From positions 439,001 to 503,000 of the forward strand of contig LSRY02000020.1 in NCBI GenBank assembly GCA_001643675.2: 64,000 bases of DNA. Reading direction: 5' to 3'. The DNA comes from Monocercomonoides exilis. Its lineage: Eukaryota; Preaxostyla; Oxymonadida; Polymastigidae. Shown here in pieces: positions 1 through 13,500 of this stretch (the first letter of the stretch is position 1; each line of letters opens with the position of its first letter). The notes below the pieces were generated by a model. It was not told the DNA's origin and did not search any database. It saw nothing but the letters and a program-made list of their open reading frames with translations. The position numbers and the translations under genes were made by a program.

Positions 1-1268
1 AAAGGAACCGATTATGCTATAACAAGGCTTCGCGAAACTCAAATTTTGACAATTTCTTTTTGATAATCCACTTTTAGATTGTTTCAGAAATTATTCCATG
101 AATGCTTTTATGAATTTGATATATTAAATATTGATAATCAAAAGATATGTCCACTCACATTCTCTTTTTTTTCTTTTGAAAATCATATCTTAATACAATT
201 CATGTTTGTGTCTCTTTTTTTGAAAAAAAATTGAAATTATTTTCCTTCATTTTGTTGATCTGAAAATATAATATAAGTAAAAGATTATTGGTAAGTTATT
301 TATAATTCTCCTTTTTATCAACTCAAAGACTATCATCAATCATCTTTTTGCAAATTACTTTCAAGAAAATACAAATGATTGTTTATTAATCCATCGTTAA
401 TAACAGTGTCTTTGATAAACCTTTCAAATATCTGGCTTTCGTCAAGTTTCCTCACTAGTTTGTCAAAATATTCTGAGATTTCAGTTCTAGAAATAAATAA
501 AAATATTATCGTGCAAGAAAAAACAGAGCAAGAGAAATATATGTTGAAATCAATAAAGAACGTTTTTCATTTGACTTTTGGAAAGTCAATTATCTAAATG
601 AAGCAACAGATAACTTTATTGAATTTTTCATCATTCTATTCTTTTTTATTTTTCTCTTTCTTCACTTCAAACAATTTTACGACAAAACTCTCTTTTCATT
701 TCTATTTTTTAACTCCGCTCGGAGTCCACCCTTTACCCTTTTTAATTCTTTTTCGATGAGGATTCCTTTTTTGAACGCACTCGGAAAATGAAAAGAAATG
801 ATCATCATATGGACAAATTATCGAAAGGCAACAGTTTCCAAAGAAAAATCGAACAACATCCATTTTCATTCACTTCAAAGAAGAAATCAAACTTATGGAT
901 TCCAAGGACTGAACAAAAAACGAAAGAATTTTTATCACGCATTCTTTTTCATATTTTGTCTTCATATTTTTTCTCTGTAAGAATCACAAATGCACATTTT
1001 TCCTTTTGATCGGAGTCGTTTCCAACTCGAAAATTCATAGTCAACCAACAACATCAAAGTCAAACGGTTTTCTTTTCATTCCATTTATAAATTCTAGTTT
1101 TGTTCGTCATTCTTTCGTTTTCTGTGGTCAATACAAACTTATTAACAATTTTCATGTTTCAAAAAAGCATTTTTGAAGTTCAATAAAATGGATGATAAAT
1201 AAAAAGCTTTGTTCGAAGAAAAAATCGAATTAAAATGGAGCGAAAATGATATGAAATATTATGGTATA
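1..1268. other. AT-rich spacer, no gene seen
   Basis: About 1.3 kb of AT-rich DNA with many short T runs. The open frames here are short, lack recognisable motifs and do not join through splice sites. The right part borders the 3' end of the decayed hAT transposase, so some of it may be the transposon's untranslated end, but I could not find a convincing terminal inverted repeat. Confidence 0.6.
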
Positions 1269-3757
1269 TCAAATTTGAAGGATTGCTTCAAGTGTTTGCA
1301 TGTTAAAAGGATATCTTTGATCTCCGATAACGTTTTTTGTTTTGGAAATAACTCGTTCACAGCTGGCTTTACTGCAGGGGGAAACAATTAACGAATGGCA
1401 CAATCCAGAATAAACGGTTTGTATATTTCCATATGCTGCCAGCACTTGGTAATATATTTCGGGGTTATATTCAAATAAATCATCCGGCTTTGATCTCATC
1501 TGCCTTTCAAACAACAGATTGCAACCTACAGAGTTTTTCTTTTCCATGTCCTTCAGAACTTTTTTCGCTTATTTCGTAAAATATGCATCAAGCCTTGGAA
1601 ACCAATCAACAAATAACGTGTTCTCTATCTGTTTCATGCTTTGTGTTGCTTTTTCTTCATTGAATTCTGTAATAACAAGTAATTTGCCAGTCGAAAAAAA
1701 ATTTTCAATGTCAAAATCTAATTCTTCATCTAATTCTGACTGATGGCCTTCAAAATAACAATGACAGTGACTGCGAACGTCATCTTCCAAACATGTTGTT
1801 TCATTTTTCTGATTATCTTCAAGGACTCTGTCAACATCCATCAGTTCCTCTTGCGTTTCATTCATTGTTTCCTGCGAACAAACACTTGCTGAAGAATAAC
1901 AATTAAGATCCACAAATAAATGTGTTGAAGAATTGGAATTGTTTGAAGTTGAAGAAACTTCAGACGTTGAGAATATTTCACTATCTTTCCCGAATTGAGT
2001 TTGACTTGGGTTTTATTGTTCAAACAAATAATCGTACATATCGTCAACTGAATTTTCTTCAGCTTCTAATAATCCATATTCGTCGCTTTCTTCATCTTCT
2101 TCTCCAATGACAAGTTTCTTTTCGTTTCTCTTCCCAACTGTTTCTTGAGCAGTTTCTTCCAGTTGCTGAATCAACAAGAGAATGTCATTCAATTCATTTT
2201 TTTCTTCAATCAACATATAAAAATGAATTAGCACTCAATACAAAAAATAAACACATAAAAATAATATCAAATCTGATTGGCTTTTGGATTTATTTATAAA
2301 TGCAGCCTGGGATTGGGGTCTATATTTCATCCTATGTTTCAAAAAATTCACAACAAATATCAAAAGCCAAAGTTTAAGAAATGAAAAAAAATAATAAAAT
2401 TAAACTCATTTGCATTTAAGTCAACAGGATAAGGCAAATGATGAAATAATGATGAAACTTTGTATCTGAAGTCTGAAGAATTTGTTAAAGAGGATAGACA
2501 AGAGATTTCAGCTTCTTTTTCAAAGAAAGATGGTGTTTAAAAGATACTGAGAGGAAAGCATTGCTTTCGAACCAACTGAATGCCAATTTAGGTCACAGCA
2601 GACAAAAGCGCTAAATATTCACCGCCCGTTTCAACAAAAAATAGCATTACATCAATATAAGCGAGTTCACAATAGAGTTTCTCCATTTTTCTTCTTTTAA
2701 CTGAACCAGCTTCAAAATATAGAAAAATGACTCAAAAGCTCTTTAACAAAATTGGGAAAACTTTACTCAACTTGGTGCTGTCATTTTCAAAATTCATATG
2801 AAGCAAATGAAAAGGGAATAAGAACACTTCTGCTTTGATGATATCCACAAGGCTATCCGTGTCAATTAAATGTTCCTTTCGAATTAATTTATTTTTTCTC
2901 CTGATGAACGAAGCTATTTCGAACAATGAAATCCATCTTGTTGTGATAAATGTTGTGGCGTGCTTCTTGAGAATGTTTTTTATTAGCTTTGAATGGGCTT
3001 TTTGAGAAAATTTCAGCATTTTAAATTTGAAATCGCAAAGAAATGAACTTTTGTGAGTCAATTTGTGATAACCAAATTTGTCAAGTGATTAAAGCAGTAA
3101 ATATGAAAAGGAATAAATCTCTGATACCTTTCTTCAATTGAATCTGCATTTCTTTCCTGGCTTGTGAAATTCTCAATGGCTCTGATTTGAGAAGAAAACC
3201 CATCTGTACAAAAACTTGTCACAATTGTGTTATATTGACTGAATTCATGTATTAGATTGTTAACAAGAATATTGAACTCTTTGGAAGTTCCGCATGGTGG
3301 ATATAATCCCCAAAATAATGTTTTGCTGTCAAATGATAGTTTTGATACCGTAACAACAATGATCTTTCTATTCGCCACTGATGCTCCATCCAACATAATG
3401 CTCACTCCATTGTTCCGTATTATCGATTCTTTTTCCTTCACAACTCTGGATTTTTCCATAAGAACCATGTGTGCGATTTTCTTGCGTGTCAAATATGGGA
3501 ATATTGATTCCGATGATAGCGAAGTGTTGCTTTGTCCAGCTTTGATCAATGAAAAAATAAACGAATTCATTTCTATAGATGATGATGACAAAAACGAAGA
3601 ATTGCATCTGCAAATCAAGGAAATGAATTGCTTTTGTAATTTTGAAACACTTGTTGGACCATCCAGCATTGAAAGAGACATTGGATCTTTGCAAATTGAT
3701 ATGGAGTTACACACTTTTGTGAATCGAACAATATTTTTGTGTTTCAAATATTAACAT
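1269..3757 (-). pseudogene. decayed hAT-family transposase
   Basis: Minus-strand transposase broken by frameshifts and stops. From its 5' end, the segment 3747 to 3058 holds the start of the RNase H-like DDE fold: a first acidic site in the VSIMLDGASVANR stretch (about 3400), a second in CTDGFSSQ (about 3190), and the CFNHLTNLVI stretch typical of hAT elements just before 3058. The frame then shifts, and 3061 to 2732 carries the TTRW motif that normally follows. Coding-like sequence continues with further breaks through about 2240. From 2234 to 1269 one frame runs on, interrupted only by TAA at about 2013 and 1569, and ends with the hAT C-terminal dimerisation motif (SPCSKASCERVISKTKN). The order of motifs matches a hAT transposase of normal size. 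An acidic, Ser-rich stretch lies just upstream of the dimerisation region. I did not find BED-finger cysteines or the element's ends. The breaks are seen directly; the family call rests on established hAT motifs. It is almost certainly inactive. Confidence 0.85.
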
Positions 3758-4839
3758 TTATGATTAACAGTTATTGAGAAATTTCTTTGGCCTGAAATGC
3801 CATAGGAAAATCCATCATTCGAAATCGGGCACAGATAATACTTATAGCAATCTTTTTTTGGTGTTCTATTTTCATCAACAAGAGTGTAAGATATTTATAA
3901 TGATTTTCCGATAACTTAAAATGAAATTCGAGAAAGAAATTCATTTTTTTTTCGAGGATGATCATACACTTTCCATATAAAAAAACAACAAAAAAATAAA
4001 AAATATGAAAGTCGAAAAAAAGTTCAAAAACCTGGTCCATATTTCGTTTCGCAGTATTTTTGTTATTTCACAAATTGACATCCCGTGTCATGCATTTTCT
4101 TTTTTGTTTTTTCGTAAATATCTTTCAAACAAATAAAAAAAAAAACCCTTTAATGATAATTATTTTGAGATTTGAGCAAACAAGAAAAACGTTTCTTAAA
4201 CATTCTTGTAATTCCTTCGGTAAGTCTTCATTTTCCAAATCTTCTTCCAACTCCAACATTTTGAGTGACCTGACATGATGTCACTGACGGTAAATAAGTT
4301 TCAAAATTCCGATCTTGACCTTTTCGTCAGTGAAAATTACGTTATGGTATTTTTGATATGAGAAAATAATGAAATTTTAACAATAATTTAACAAGCTTAT
4401 TGAAAAAAGATCCTCAATTTGTAATGTTTTTTATTTCTAAATCAAAATTTTATTTCACAAAAATTTTCGACTGACGCGAAAATATTTGTCGTGTCAGTCA
4501 GTAATCGAAAGGTTAACGTCAAAAGTCAGCACGTCACCCAAGCTTAAGTGTTTTATCTTTTTCTCAGTATAATTTTAAATATAGTTTGTTTCTGGTAAAA
4601 AAAAAAAAAAAAGAAAGAAAAACAGTGACAGGTGCTGACTTACGAGAGCCCACCTATTTCAAGGTGACTCAGATGTTTAGCCCAAAGTTAGAAATTATAG
4701 AATAAATTACGGGTGGAACAAAAATTAGGAACAAGAAAATTTTACAACATTTTCATCAATTAATATTTTTTTGTCAGTAATAAAGGGTTGAAATTAATAT
4801 TTATGGGATTGATCGAATTTTGATTTTGAATAAGCAAAA
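3758..4839. other. spacer upstream of S41 gene, with GTCAGT hairpins
   Basis: AT-rich spacer between the hAT relic and the S41 peptidase gene. It holds a cluster of CACTGACG/CGTCAGTG motifs that can pair (4281-4289 with 4325-4333, and 4469-4479 with 4489-4499) and an A16-type run near 4598. No open frame here has a supportable product. The start region of the S41 gene must include its promoter, but I see no element I can name. Confidence 0.5.
4469..4499. repeat. short inverted repeat (GTCAGT hairpin)
   Basis: Arms GACTGACGCGA (4469-4479) and TCGTGTCAGTC (4489-4499) pair with one mismatch around a 9-nt loop. The same TCACTGACG core occurs as a second inverted pair at 4281-4289 and 4325-4333. 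Role unknown; it could be part of a decayed transposon end or simply local repetition. Confidence 0.5.
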
Positions 4840-7800
4840 ATGCTTTTCATAGGTTTTGCTATTGTGGTTTGTACCTTGGTGGCCGGTGATGATTGCACAT
4901 TTAAGAGCATGATGCCAGTTGATAAAGAACGTGTTGCGAAATGCTTGCAGCATTTACCAGTTTGTTAATTTTTTTTAATTTCTTTTAAAATTCTTGAAAT
5001 TATTGTGAATTCTTTACATAACTGCAGTATAAAAAAGGAGAGGGAGAAACGCTTGAAACAATGAAGACGGTGCGAAGTTACATTGACAGCTATGCTTATC
5101 GAGACACAATGGTTAATCCTCCAGCTCCATATAAACGTTATGATATTCTCGCAGAGTTGAGCAAAATTGAAAATACCGAATATGCCAATGGATTGGAATA
5201 TCACCAAGCAATCGCAACTGCCTTTAACAATCTTGAAGATGCACATACAAATTACGTTTTCCCATGCTCGAGCTTGTTCGCATATATATTTCCATTCAGA
5301 TTTGTTTTTGAAGTTCCCGATGCTTCAAAACCATCAAAAATTGTAGTTAAGATGGCAGAATCTTCAATTACTGGTCTCACAAAGAAATTTATTGATGAAG
5401 GCGGAATTAATATTACTGGAAAGGAAGTGGTAAGTCTTGATCTTCCGGATTTAGATGGATCTGGAAATATGAAACCCGAAGAGGCAATTGCTAAATGGGC
5501 AGATAAATATGTGAAGACAGCACGAACACCAGCTGCAAGATTAGCTTATGCACTGACCTATACAGATTTTGAAACAAGAACACTGGATTCGTTTCCTGTC
5601 CCAGAAGGAGATGTGTGCATTACTGTTAAAACTAATAACGGAGATCAATCGGTGAATGTTTCATTTTATGGAATATCTTTAGCAAATATTACAGATGTTA
5701 ATGATATGCTGAACACTAAATGCCCGCTTCAGGATAAAGTGCAAAATAATTTAACATCAAACTCTAATAGCTTTGAGCAGCAATCCTTTGAAGAAGATGA
5801 GAAACATTATCAAGCAGTGATGGAAGCGCATAAGGATAATCCATTATTTCAACAGATTTATGAAAGTATCTGGAAATCTCCTGAATTGAAGAATTTATTT
5901 ATCAGAAAACCGGATAGCATACCAATTCCCAAAAAGTTAACACATCCTATTGAAGAAGAGATTTCTTCTCGAGTAAAGGACATTATTTCCCAACAATTTG
6001 CACTATCTGATGAGCATCAGAAGAATGGAAACCAAAAGCAATCGTTCAAAGCGAGAATCGAAGAGAAATTGAGAAAAATGAAGAAAAATGGTGAATTTGA
6101 AGATTTTGATAGTGCTGGAGAAGGCGAGCCAAAATTGACCATTTTGAAGAAAGACAAAAATGTTCTTGCTGCAGTGGTTGATGCATATAAGTTGGGGTAT
6201 TTATCCATTGGAACATTTGCACCAAGCAGTGATGAAGAAATAGCTTCATTTATGGAGGTTATCATCACAAGCGTTGTAGAAACAAGAGCCAAAGGATACA
6301 AGCTCATAATCGATTTGCGTGGCAACGGAGGTGGATACATCATATTGTCTGATTGGCTTTTCATGCTGTTGTTCCCTGAGGAATATCCAATCTTCCCAAC
6401 ACGATCGGTGGTTGCATCTGAACTCAGCAAAATATACATAAGCGAAGTTTCACAGCCACCATTTGAATTTGTAACCGAGCCGGTTTCACAAGATATAATA
6501 AAGGATGTCTGGGCAAAGCCAAAGACAAAAGTCACTGTGATAGGAGATGACGGGAAGGGGCGTTCACAAGAATGGGTGTACAAGCACGTGGAGGATTCTG
6601 AAAGAACAGTCAACAGTTTGTTATCTGCTGTTCCATTAGCGTATCGAAATGCGAGGTTGTATGCTCCGAGTGAAATTTTAGTTTTGAGCGATGGGACATG
6701 TGGATCTGCCTGTGCTCAGTTCTTGAAACGAATGAAGGAGAAGAAGCTGGGAAAAGTTGCGGGGCTTGGCAGTGAAAAACTTTCTGAAAGTGGGATTCCA
6801 TTTGATATTGCCTCATTTGCCAGTGGAAATGTGATTGATACATCGTATGTTGAACAAGTGCGTCCCAAAGCCGCATCGATGCGAGAAAACAGGATGTTAA
6901 ACAACATGTCAAACGACGAGCCCCTTCCTTCGTATCCAAGAAAGGTGCAAAGAGGGATGACGAATATCAGAATATCTTTAACAACTTCGTTTAGCTTTGA
7001 TTGGAATACGCTGAACGAGCAACCAGAGTTTAAAATTATTGAGCCAGACGAAATCTATCCAATTTTTGCTGATAAGATAACCGGCTTCACGCCATCTGGA
7101 ATTTTAGACACAATAACAAAAGTAAAGTCATCATTTGACAAGTGTTATGATTGGGAAGTGAAAGATAACTATGCATGCCCAATCCCTGCTAATAATAAGA
7201 ATGCTGTTTATGGGAATCCGTGTTCTAACAAAAAATTCGACAAGAACCAGTGCAAGTTGTCTCGCTGCGAGCGTGGCTACTATTTGAACAGAGACAATAT
7301 ATGTCAGAAACGTCCATCAATGGGCCGTCCAAAATACCAAGAGGATCCATCTGTCTGCATGTTCGATCCAATGACTCCGATGCGAGCTGATGTCATGATT
7401 GACTGCTTGAAGCAGCTTCCATATGATAAAACAGAGGCTGCCAACACTTTGAAGACTATCAGGGATACTTTGGCCATTTACGCATACAGAGATACAATTG
7501 CCAACCCGCCAGCCCCATTTGAAAACGATAAAGTTGATATTCTTGGCGAACTGGACAAAATCGAGAAGGAAGATTATTCATCAGGGCTTGAGTTCCACAA
7601 TGCAATTGGCACAGCTTTCGCAAAACTGAAAGATGCCCATACGATTTACAATTATCCATGTTCTCAGCCGTTTGTATTTGCGCTGCCTTACACTTTTAAG
7701 TTTGAAGTGCCAGACCCTTCGAAGCCAAACGAAATAACAGTGAAGTTGACAGAGTACATTTCTTTGCTCTCTAATTTTTATGCGAAAGAAATGGGAAGGA

Positions 7801-9929
7801 GCTTTAAAGACAGAGTTGTCACAAAGATCACAATGACAGATTTGAATGAGGTTGCGAATGAAAAGCCTGAAGTTACTATTGCTCGATGGTGCGATGAAAA
7901 TGTTCCATTGTCCCGAACGCCAGCTGCGCGTTTGAATTATGGATTGGATCAAATGTTTGCTGTGCGTTCACCAACATACAATAAAATTGTGGATGGAAGC
8001 GTGAATGTTACACTGAAAACAGCGGACGGCGGAACAGAAACGATTCCTTTGTATTGGTATGGTCTGTCAACTGCTGAGATTTCTGGATCAACTTTGTTGT
8101 ACGATGACTATTGCAAATTGGATAAACATTCAGCAAATAATGAAAACGAGCATCAAACAACCAAAGAAGAGAGTTCTCTTTTGAATAATCGAATGCTCCA
8201 ATCATCAAGAAAGGCGGATGCAAAACTTATTGAAGAGTATGAGTCATTTACGAAAATGAGCAAAGAGCAGCTGGCGAAACAAAATGAGATAAAGATCAAA
8301 GAAATAAGAGAAAAATATGCGAATGATACAAAGTTTGTGAAAGCATATGAGAAGTTCATGGGAAACAAGCCTCTTCGCGAGATGCTTATGAAGGATCGAA
8401 TTTTGCACAAATCATTGGATCAACTGCTTCCCCCAGCGATCCAGACAATAAGGAAAATCATGAATGATGAAAATCAAAAAAAGGCCGAAGAATCGAAAGC
8501 GAGGCTTTCACGCATGACGAATGCAGTTCGTGTGAAAGAAATAGGAACGCTTCCAGGAATTATTCATGGTGTTACCATTCCTGAGTGGAAGCTTGGATAT
8601 TGCCACATTATGAGCTTTAGTCCTTCTTCCGACGAAGACATGGTAAAGTTCTTGAAGGTCTTTGCTGATGTTGTTAGTGAAGTGAAAAACAACAATTACA
8701 AAATGGTCATCGATGTGCGAAATAACGGAGGTGGAATTATTTATCTGGGAGCACAGTTGTATCATTTCTTATTCCCAGAAACTTTCCCCATAAACCCACG
8801 CTACAACTTTGTGAGAGGGAATGCATCAGATTATATTGCTTCAATAATGGCAGATAAAAAGCTTGTGGTGTACACAGACTATGAAACATTGGACGTTGTT
8901 GACGATGTGCTGGCGCTGCCGACTACAACAAAGAAGACAATTGTTGGAGGCAAAGAACGCAGCCAAACATGGAGTGGTTCGTATTCACTCAATTCTGACA
9001 GATATTTGTATGAATTCGTTGGATCTACTATTCCATCGTCACTTTATGGCAAGAATCTGTTTGATCCAAATGATTTGATGTTCATTACTGATGGTGAATG
9101 CGGTTCAACATGCTCTCAATTCTTGAAGCATGTGAAAGAGGCACAGATGGCAAAAGTTATCGGAATTGGAGGGCAATTGACACGCAAAGAAATTGATTAT
9201 GATATTGCATCGTTTGCAGCTGGAAACGTTATTCGTTCTTCGTCTATCGAAGAACTGAAGAAAGAAGTCAGTTCAAGTGCAGGCTGGCCTTCAAAGTTCC
9301 CTCGACAAAACACTGACTTGAGTTTTGCAATGTTGACTGGCTATTCATTTGACTGGAAGACAGAAGATCAACAGCTTGAGTTCAAGATAGTGAAGCCAGA
9401 TGTGGTATATCCATACTACCCCAACATTGAGGAAGCAAGAGATGAAAAAGGATACTTGACTCTTTTGGAAAAAGTGAAGAAGTATTTTGATGTGTGCTAT
9501 GACTGGCAGGTGAAAGTGAACACATCTTGCACTGTTCCCAGTGAAGATGCAAATGCGGTTTATGGAAATCCATGCAAACAAGGAAAGTTTACAAGTGAAT
9601 GTGCGTTTGCTCGCTGTGCGAATGGATATTACAGAAACAGATACGAAAAATGTGTGAAATATCCAGTGATGCCTCCGCTCCCAAAAGAAGAAGATAAGAT
9701 GACATTGGCCGCTGCTGCAATTGCTGGTATTATCGTTGGCTGTGTCCTGGCTGTGCTTGTAGTTATAGCTGTAATTGCTATATGCGTTGTTAAAGGAAAG
9801 AAATCCAAAAAGGCAAAAAAGGATGACTACCTAAGTGTGAGGCTTACTGAGCAAAGTTATCCTGCAGCTCCAAGTTATCCCGCAGAACAGAGTTATCCTG
9901 CTGATAAAGGGGTGCCAATAAAGCTTTAA
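4840..9929 (+). CDS. membrane-anchored tandem S41 peptidase-like protein
   Basis: Two exons: 4840-4959 and 5028-9929, with a 68-nt GT-AG intron (donor GTTTGT, acceptor CTGCAG). Exon 1 gives the start: MLFIGFAIVVCTLVAG is a signal peptide, and the splice restores a QHLPYKKGEG junction that aligns with KQLPYDKTEA at the start of the second unit. The 1673-aa product has two homologous units (about residues 19-805 and 817-1590). Each carries the S41 (tail-specific protease/UstP-like) features: a D(L/V)RxNGGG strand and a putative nucleophile Ser in TCGSACAQF (Ser600) and ECGSTCSQF (Ser1400). Each unit ends in a Cys-rich block (YGNPC...C..ARC..GYY.NR). A membrane helix at about 1598-1628 is followed by a Lys-rich stop and a short YPA-repeat tail. 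S41 enzymes cut peptide bonds in unfolded or C-terminal segments; here the catalytic units would face outside or the secretory lumen. Both units keep Ser, so both may be active, but I have not verified the Lys/Glu partners. Confidence 0.85.
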
Positions 9930-10396
9930 CAGTTCGTAGACTTTCAAATTTTGGAATTGGTTAAATTGTCTAATATTGTATATTGTAAATTTTTATCGGA
10001 TTCTTTTATTCAGAATAAGTTTTAAATATATTTAATTTTCATCTCTGAGTTGAGCAGCATCTTGTTATATTTTTTTGAGAAATTTGTCTCAATAGGAAGA
10101 ATAAATTTCGTTTTTTATTTCATTGACCAGATATTATGCATTTGGCCAAATTCAATTATTTATTTAATTTCGCTATTTTGATAGTAATAATTTTTGCAAA
10201 CTTTATTATCAACAAATTTTAAAGTTTTGTAACTCAATTGTAATTTTCAGACAAGTTTTTGGCATTTTTCTTCCTATTTGATTGACACATTGTTGTAATA
10301 TTTTATATTGTATCCTTTGTTTAATGAAACCTCCTTTCACAACAAGATGTTACCAATTCGAGAAAATTCAAACAAAAATCAAATCCTCAACAAAAA

Positions 10397-10429
<33 letters not shown>

Positions 10430-10561
10430 CCATTTGTGTTTGAAATTTTTAAATTACATTTGCAGAAAGCAACTTCTATTTTCAAAAATATATTTCTTCC
10501 CAAAGACTTTCATTTTCAAAATTTCAAAACTTATACAATGGTATTGTGATCATCAAGAATA
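9930..10561. other. spacer with poly-T tract
   Basis: AT-rich spacer between two plus-strand genes, holding the 3' UTR of the S41 gene and the 5' flank of the next. It includes a run of about 31 T at 10399-10429. No gene supported. Confidence 0.6.
10399..10429. repeat. poly-T tract (about 31 nt)
   Basis: An uninterrupted T run upstream of the gene starting at 10562. It could be a length-variable site or a promoter-proximal T tract; nothing else in the sequence decides this. Confidence 0.85.
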
Positions 10562-13500
10562 ATGGAAAGAGTATTATTTCTTGATAGAGACATCAGAAAT
10601 TATTTAAACAGTTTTTCTGATAAAAATATTGAGCGTGTTGTACGGCTTACGATGTTGCATGGAATTCAATCTCTCAAGGAAAAGCATCGCACCCCAATTT
10701 CATCAGAAGAGCTGGAGACTCTTGTTGGTTTGCAATATTTTGTAAAATTATATTTCATTACCAAATTTCATAATTAAAATGTGAATAGCTTCGAAGAAAC
10801 AGAAAAATGAATTCGGTGCACCAACTGGATTAAAGTTTGAAATTATAATTGGTTTTCTTTCAAAAAAATTCTTTCTCTTATCTGTTTTGCGTTGTATTTT
10901 TTTTTTATGAAGAGGAGAAAAGCTCAGTTCAGAAGAATTGCACAATTATTACCTGAAACTTCAAAAGTCTCTGCCTCCTCATCTTCGCCATTCAAGTTTA
11001 TCCACACTTGGAACTGAAGAAATTGCGAATCTCTCCAATTTGTTGCGAGATTCATATCGCTATCCTCACACGACATATCAAGACGATTTTCTTGATTGGA
11101 GTCTGATTGGAAAAGATGAAAATTTTGGAAAAGGATATCAAAATTATAAACAAAGAATTTGCTATCCAGATACAGATTATCAGTATTCAATGACAAAAGA
11201 AGAAGAAAACGAAGTTGCTCCTTTCCGTCCCAACCGTAATTGGGTTACGCCTCCTGGAAGATCTCATTCAGCCAATCGCTTTTTTCCTCCGCCAAGCTCA
11301 TACAAATCTGATGCCTTTAAGCCTTCGGATGCCTTTCTCCCATCGCACATTCCTCCTTATTCAAAATCATATGATTCTGCTCGAAATAAGATATCTCGCC
11401 CGACTTCAGCTCTTCCTCGTTCTTTGAGAGAAACTCAAGTGAATTCTGATAGTAGAAGAACGCATAGAAAGGATTGGTTTTCCTCGGAAAGGAAAAACAT
11501 AAGTTTTGGAGGACAAAAAACTTTTAGTCCTTCGATGGCTGCCCCTTCGAGTTACACCCATCCTCGTAGACCACCATCTTTGAAATCAGACGTTCCGTTT
11601 TTTCCGTCATATGACAATGGTATTCATTTTGAATATTTCTCATTTGTTTAAAGAATTTTTTTTTTGAACCTGTTTTGTTGTTGGAAAACAATTTAAATTC
11701 AAAACGACACAAATTTGAGAAGATTACTCAAAAGAAGGTGCTTACGGGATCAGACGCAGCGAAATCGAGCCTTCTTTCGAAGATGCGGAGAAAGAAAACT
11801 GGCGGCAGGAAAGCTTAGGAGAATGTGAGTGGGAAAGAAAGAAGAAGGAAGAAATCGCTGAAATAAGGAAGCAGCAAGAGGCCTCTGAGAAAGAAGAGAT
11901 GAAGGCGCTGCTGATGCATCTGGTGGCGAAGGAAGAAGAACGCGAAGAGAAGCGAAAGCTGAGGCAGAAAAAGAGGGAGTACGAAAAATGGCAGGAGTGG
12001 AAGAAGCAGAGAGACGAGGCGCTGCGGCAGGAGATGAAGAAGCAGCGGAAGGCGGAGAAGATGAAGGAGAAGGCTGCGTCTTCGGGCCATAAAACACAGA
12101 GAGATAAAGGAAGGGGAAATGAAGAGGCAAAAGAAAGTGCAGGAATGAGTGGAGAAGAAAAAGGGTATGAGGAAGAAAGAGGCAGAGAGGGAACAAGAAT
12201 GCAGAATGAAGAAGGCTCAAAGAAATCATATGACGTATATGAAGCGGAAAAGGAAAGGAGACGAGAAGAGAGTGAAAGAGCTGCTGAAGCTGATTTTGCA
12301 GATGATGAATACAAACACTTCACAGACAATTCATCCAGAAATGAACAGAATGAAAGAGGAAGCAATGCAAGCAGTGCTTATTCGCACCGGCCTCATTCAG
12401 CTGAAAGGTTCCATTCTTCTTTTGAGACAGAACCGCTGAAAAGAACAGCGTCGCTTCTGTCTCCGCCTCGCCCGCTGGAGCACACTTTGGCTTCGTCTTA
12501 TGCTGGAAAGAGCGATTTGAGGGCAACAAATAGCCATCTCAATGATAATTCTGATGATGTTCATCACTCTCCACAAACACAACACATGTCAGGCACTCCA
12601 CGTTCAAGTGCAAGCAACACTGGCCGTTCACATCCCTCCACCCCATCAGCAACTATAGTTGCATCATCGTCGTCGTCATCATCATCATCATCAGCTTCAG
12701 CTTCAGCTTCTTCTGCAGCACCCCGCTCTCAATCATCTTCACCTCGTAGCATAAAGACGCCTCATCGCAGCTCTCATCCTGCGACTCCGACGAATCGTTC
12801 GCTGCATTTGACGCCTGGAACACGCCGTTCGCATTCAGTCATTGCTGAAATGGTGCAGTTTGACAGGGAAGAATACAAGGCACGCAACTCACAGAACCAG
12901 CCAAGTGAGACAGAGAGAGAAAGAGAAAGAGAAAAAGAAAGAGAAATGGAGAGGGAGAGAGAGAAAGAAAGGGAAGAAGAAGAACGTTTTGTTTATGCAG
13001 AAGATACAGAAAGAGAGAAAGAAAAGACCGAACGAAGCAAAAGATCGATCGAACTGAGCCAGACACTTTCATCACGAAACACGTCAAACTCTGCAAAATC
13101 TTTATCCGTCATCCAAACACCCGAGCATTACAGCTCATTTTCCTCGCCACACTCGCCTTTTGCTTCGAAGCCATCTTCTCGTTCTTCTCCTTCTGCTTTA
13201 TCTTCTTCGCACGCTTCGCCTGCCACTTCTGTGCGCAGTGCCAAAACATCCTCGTCTTTTGCCCAATCACAGGCACAGCCTCAAAGTCAGCCTCAGAGCA
13301 GGCCTCAAAGTCGGCATCAAAGTCAGCCTCAAACACCGCAAAGCAGCAGAACAGGAGCAGCTGGTCTTCCGCCTCGCTCGCCAGAATCAGCACAAAGCAA
13401 ACATTTGGCACCTCCTTCTCCTTCTCAGTCTCATTCTTCGCTTTCTGAGGAAGAGCCTTCAACTTCTTCCTCGTCGTCTTCATATTCGTCGTCTTCTTCG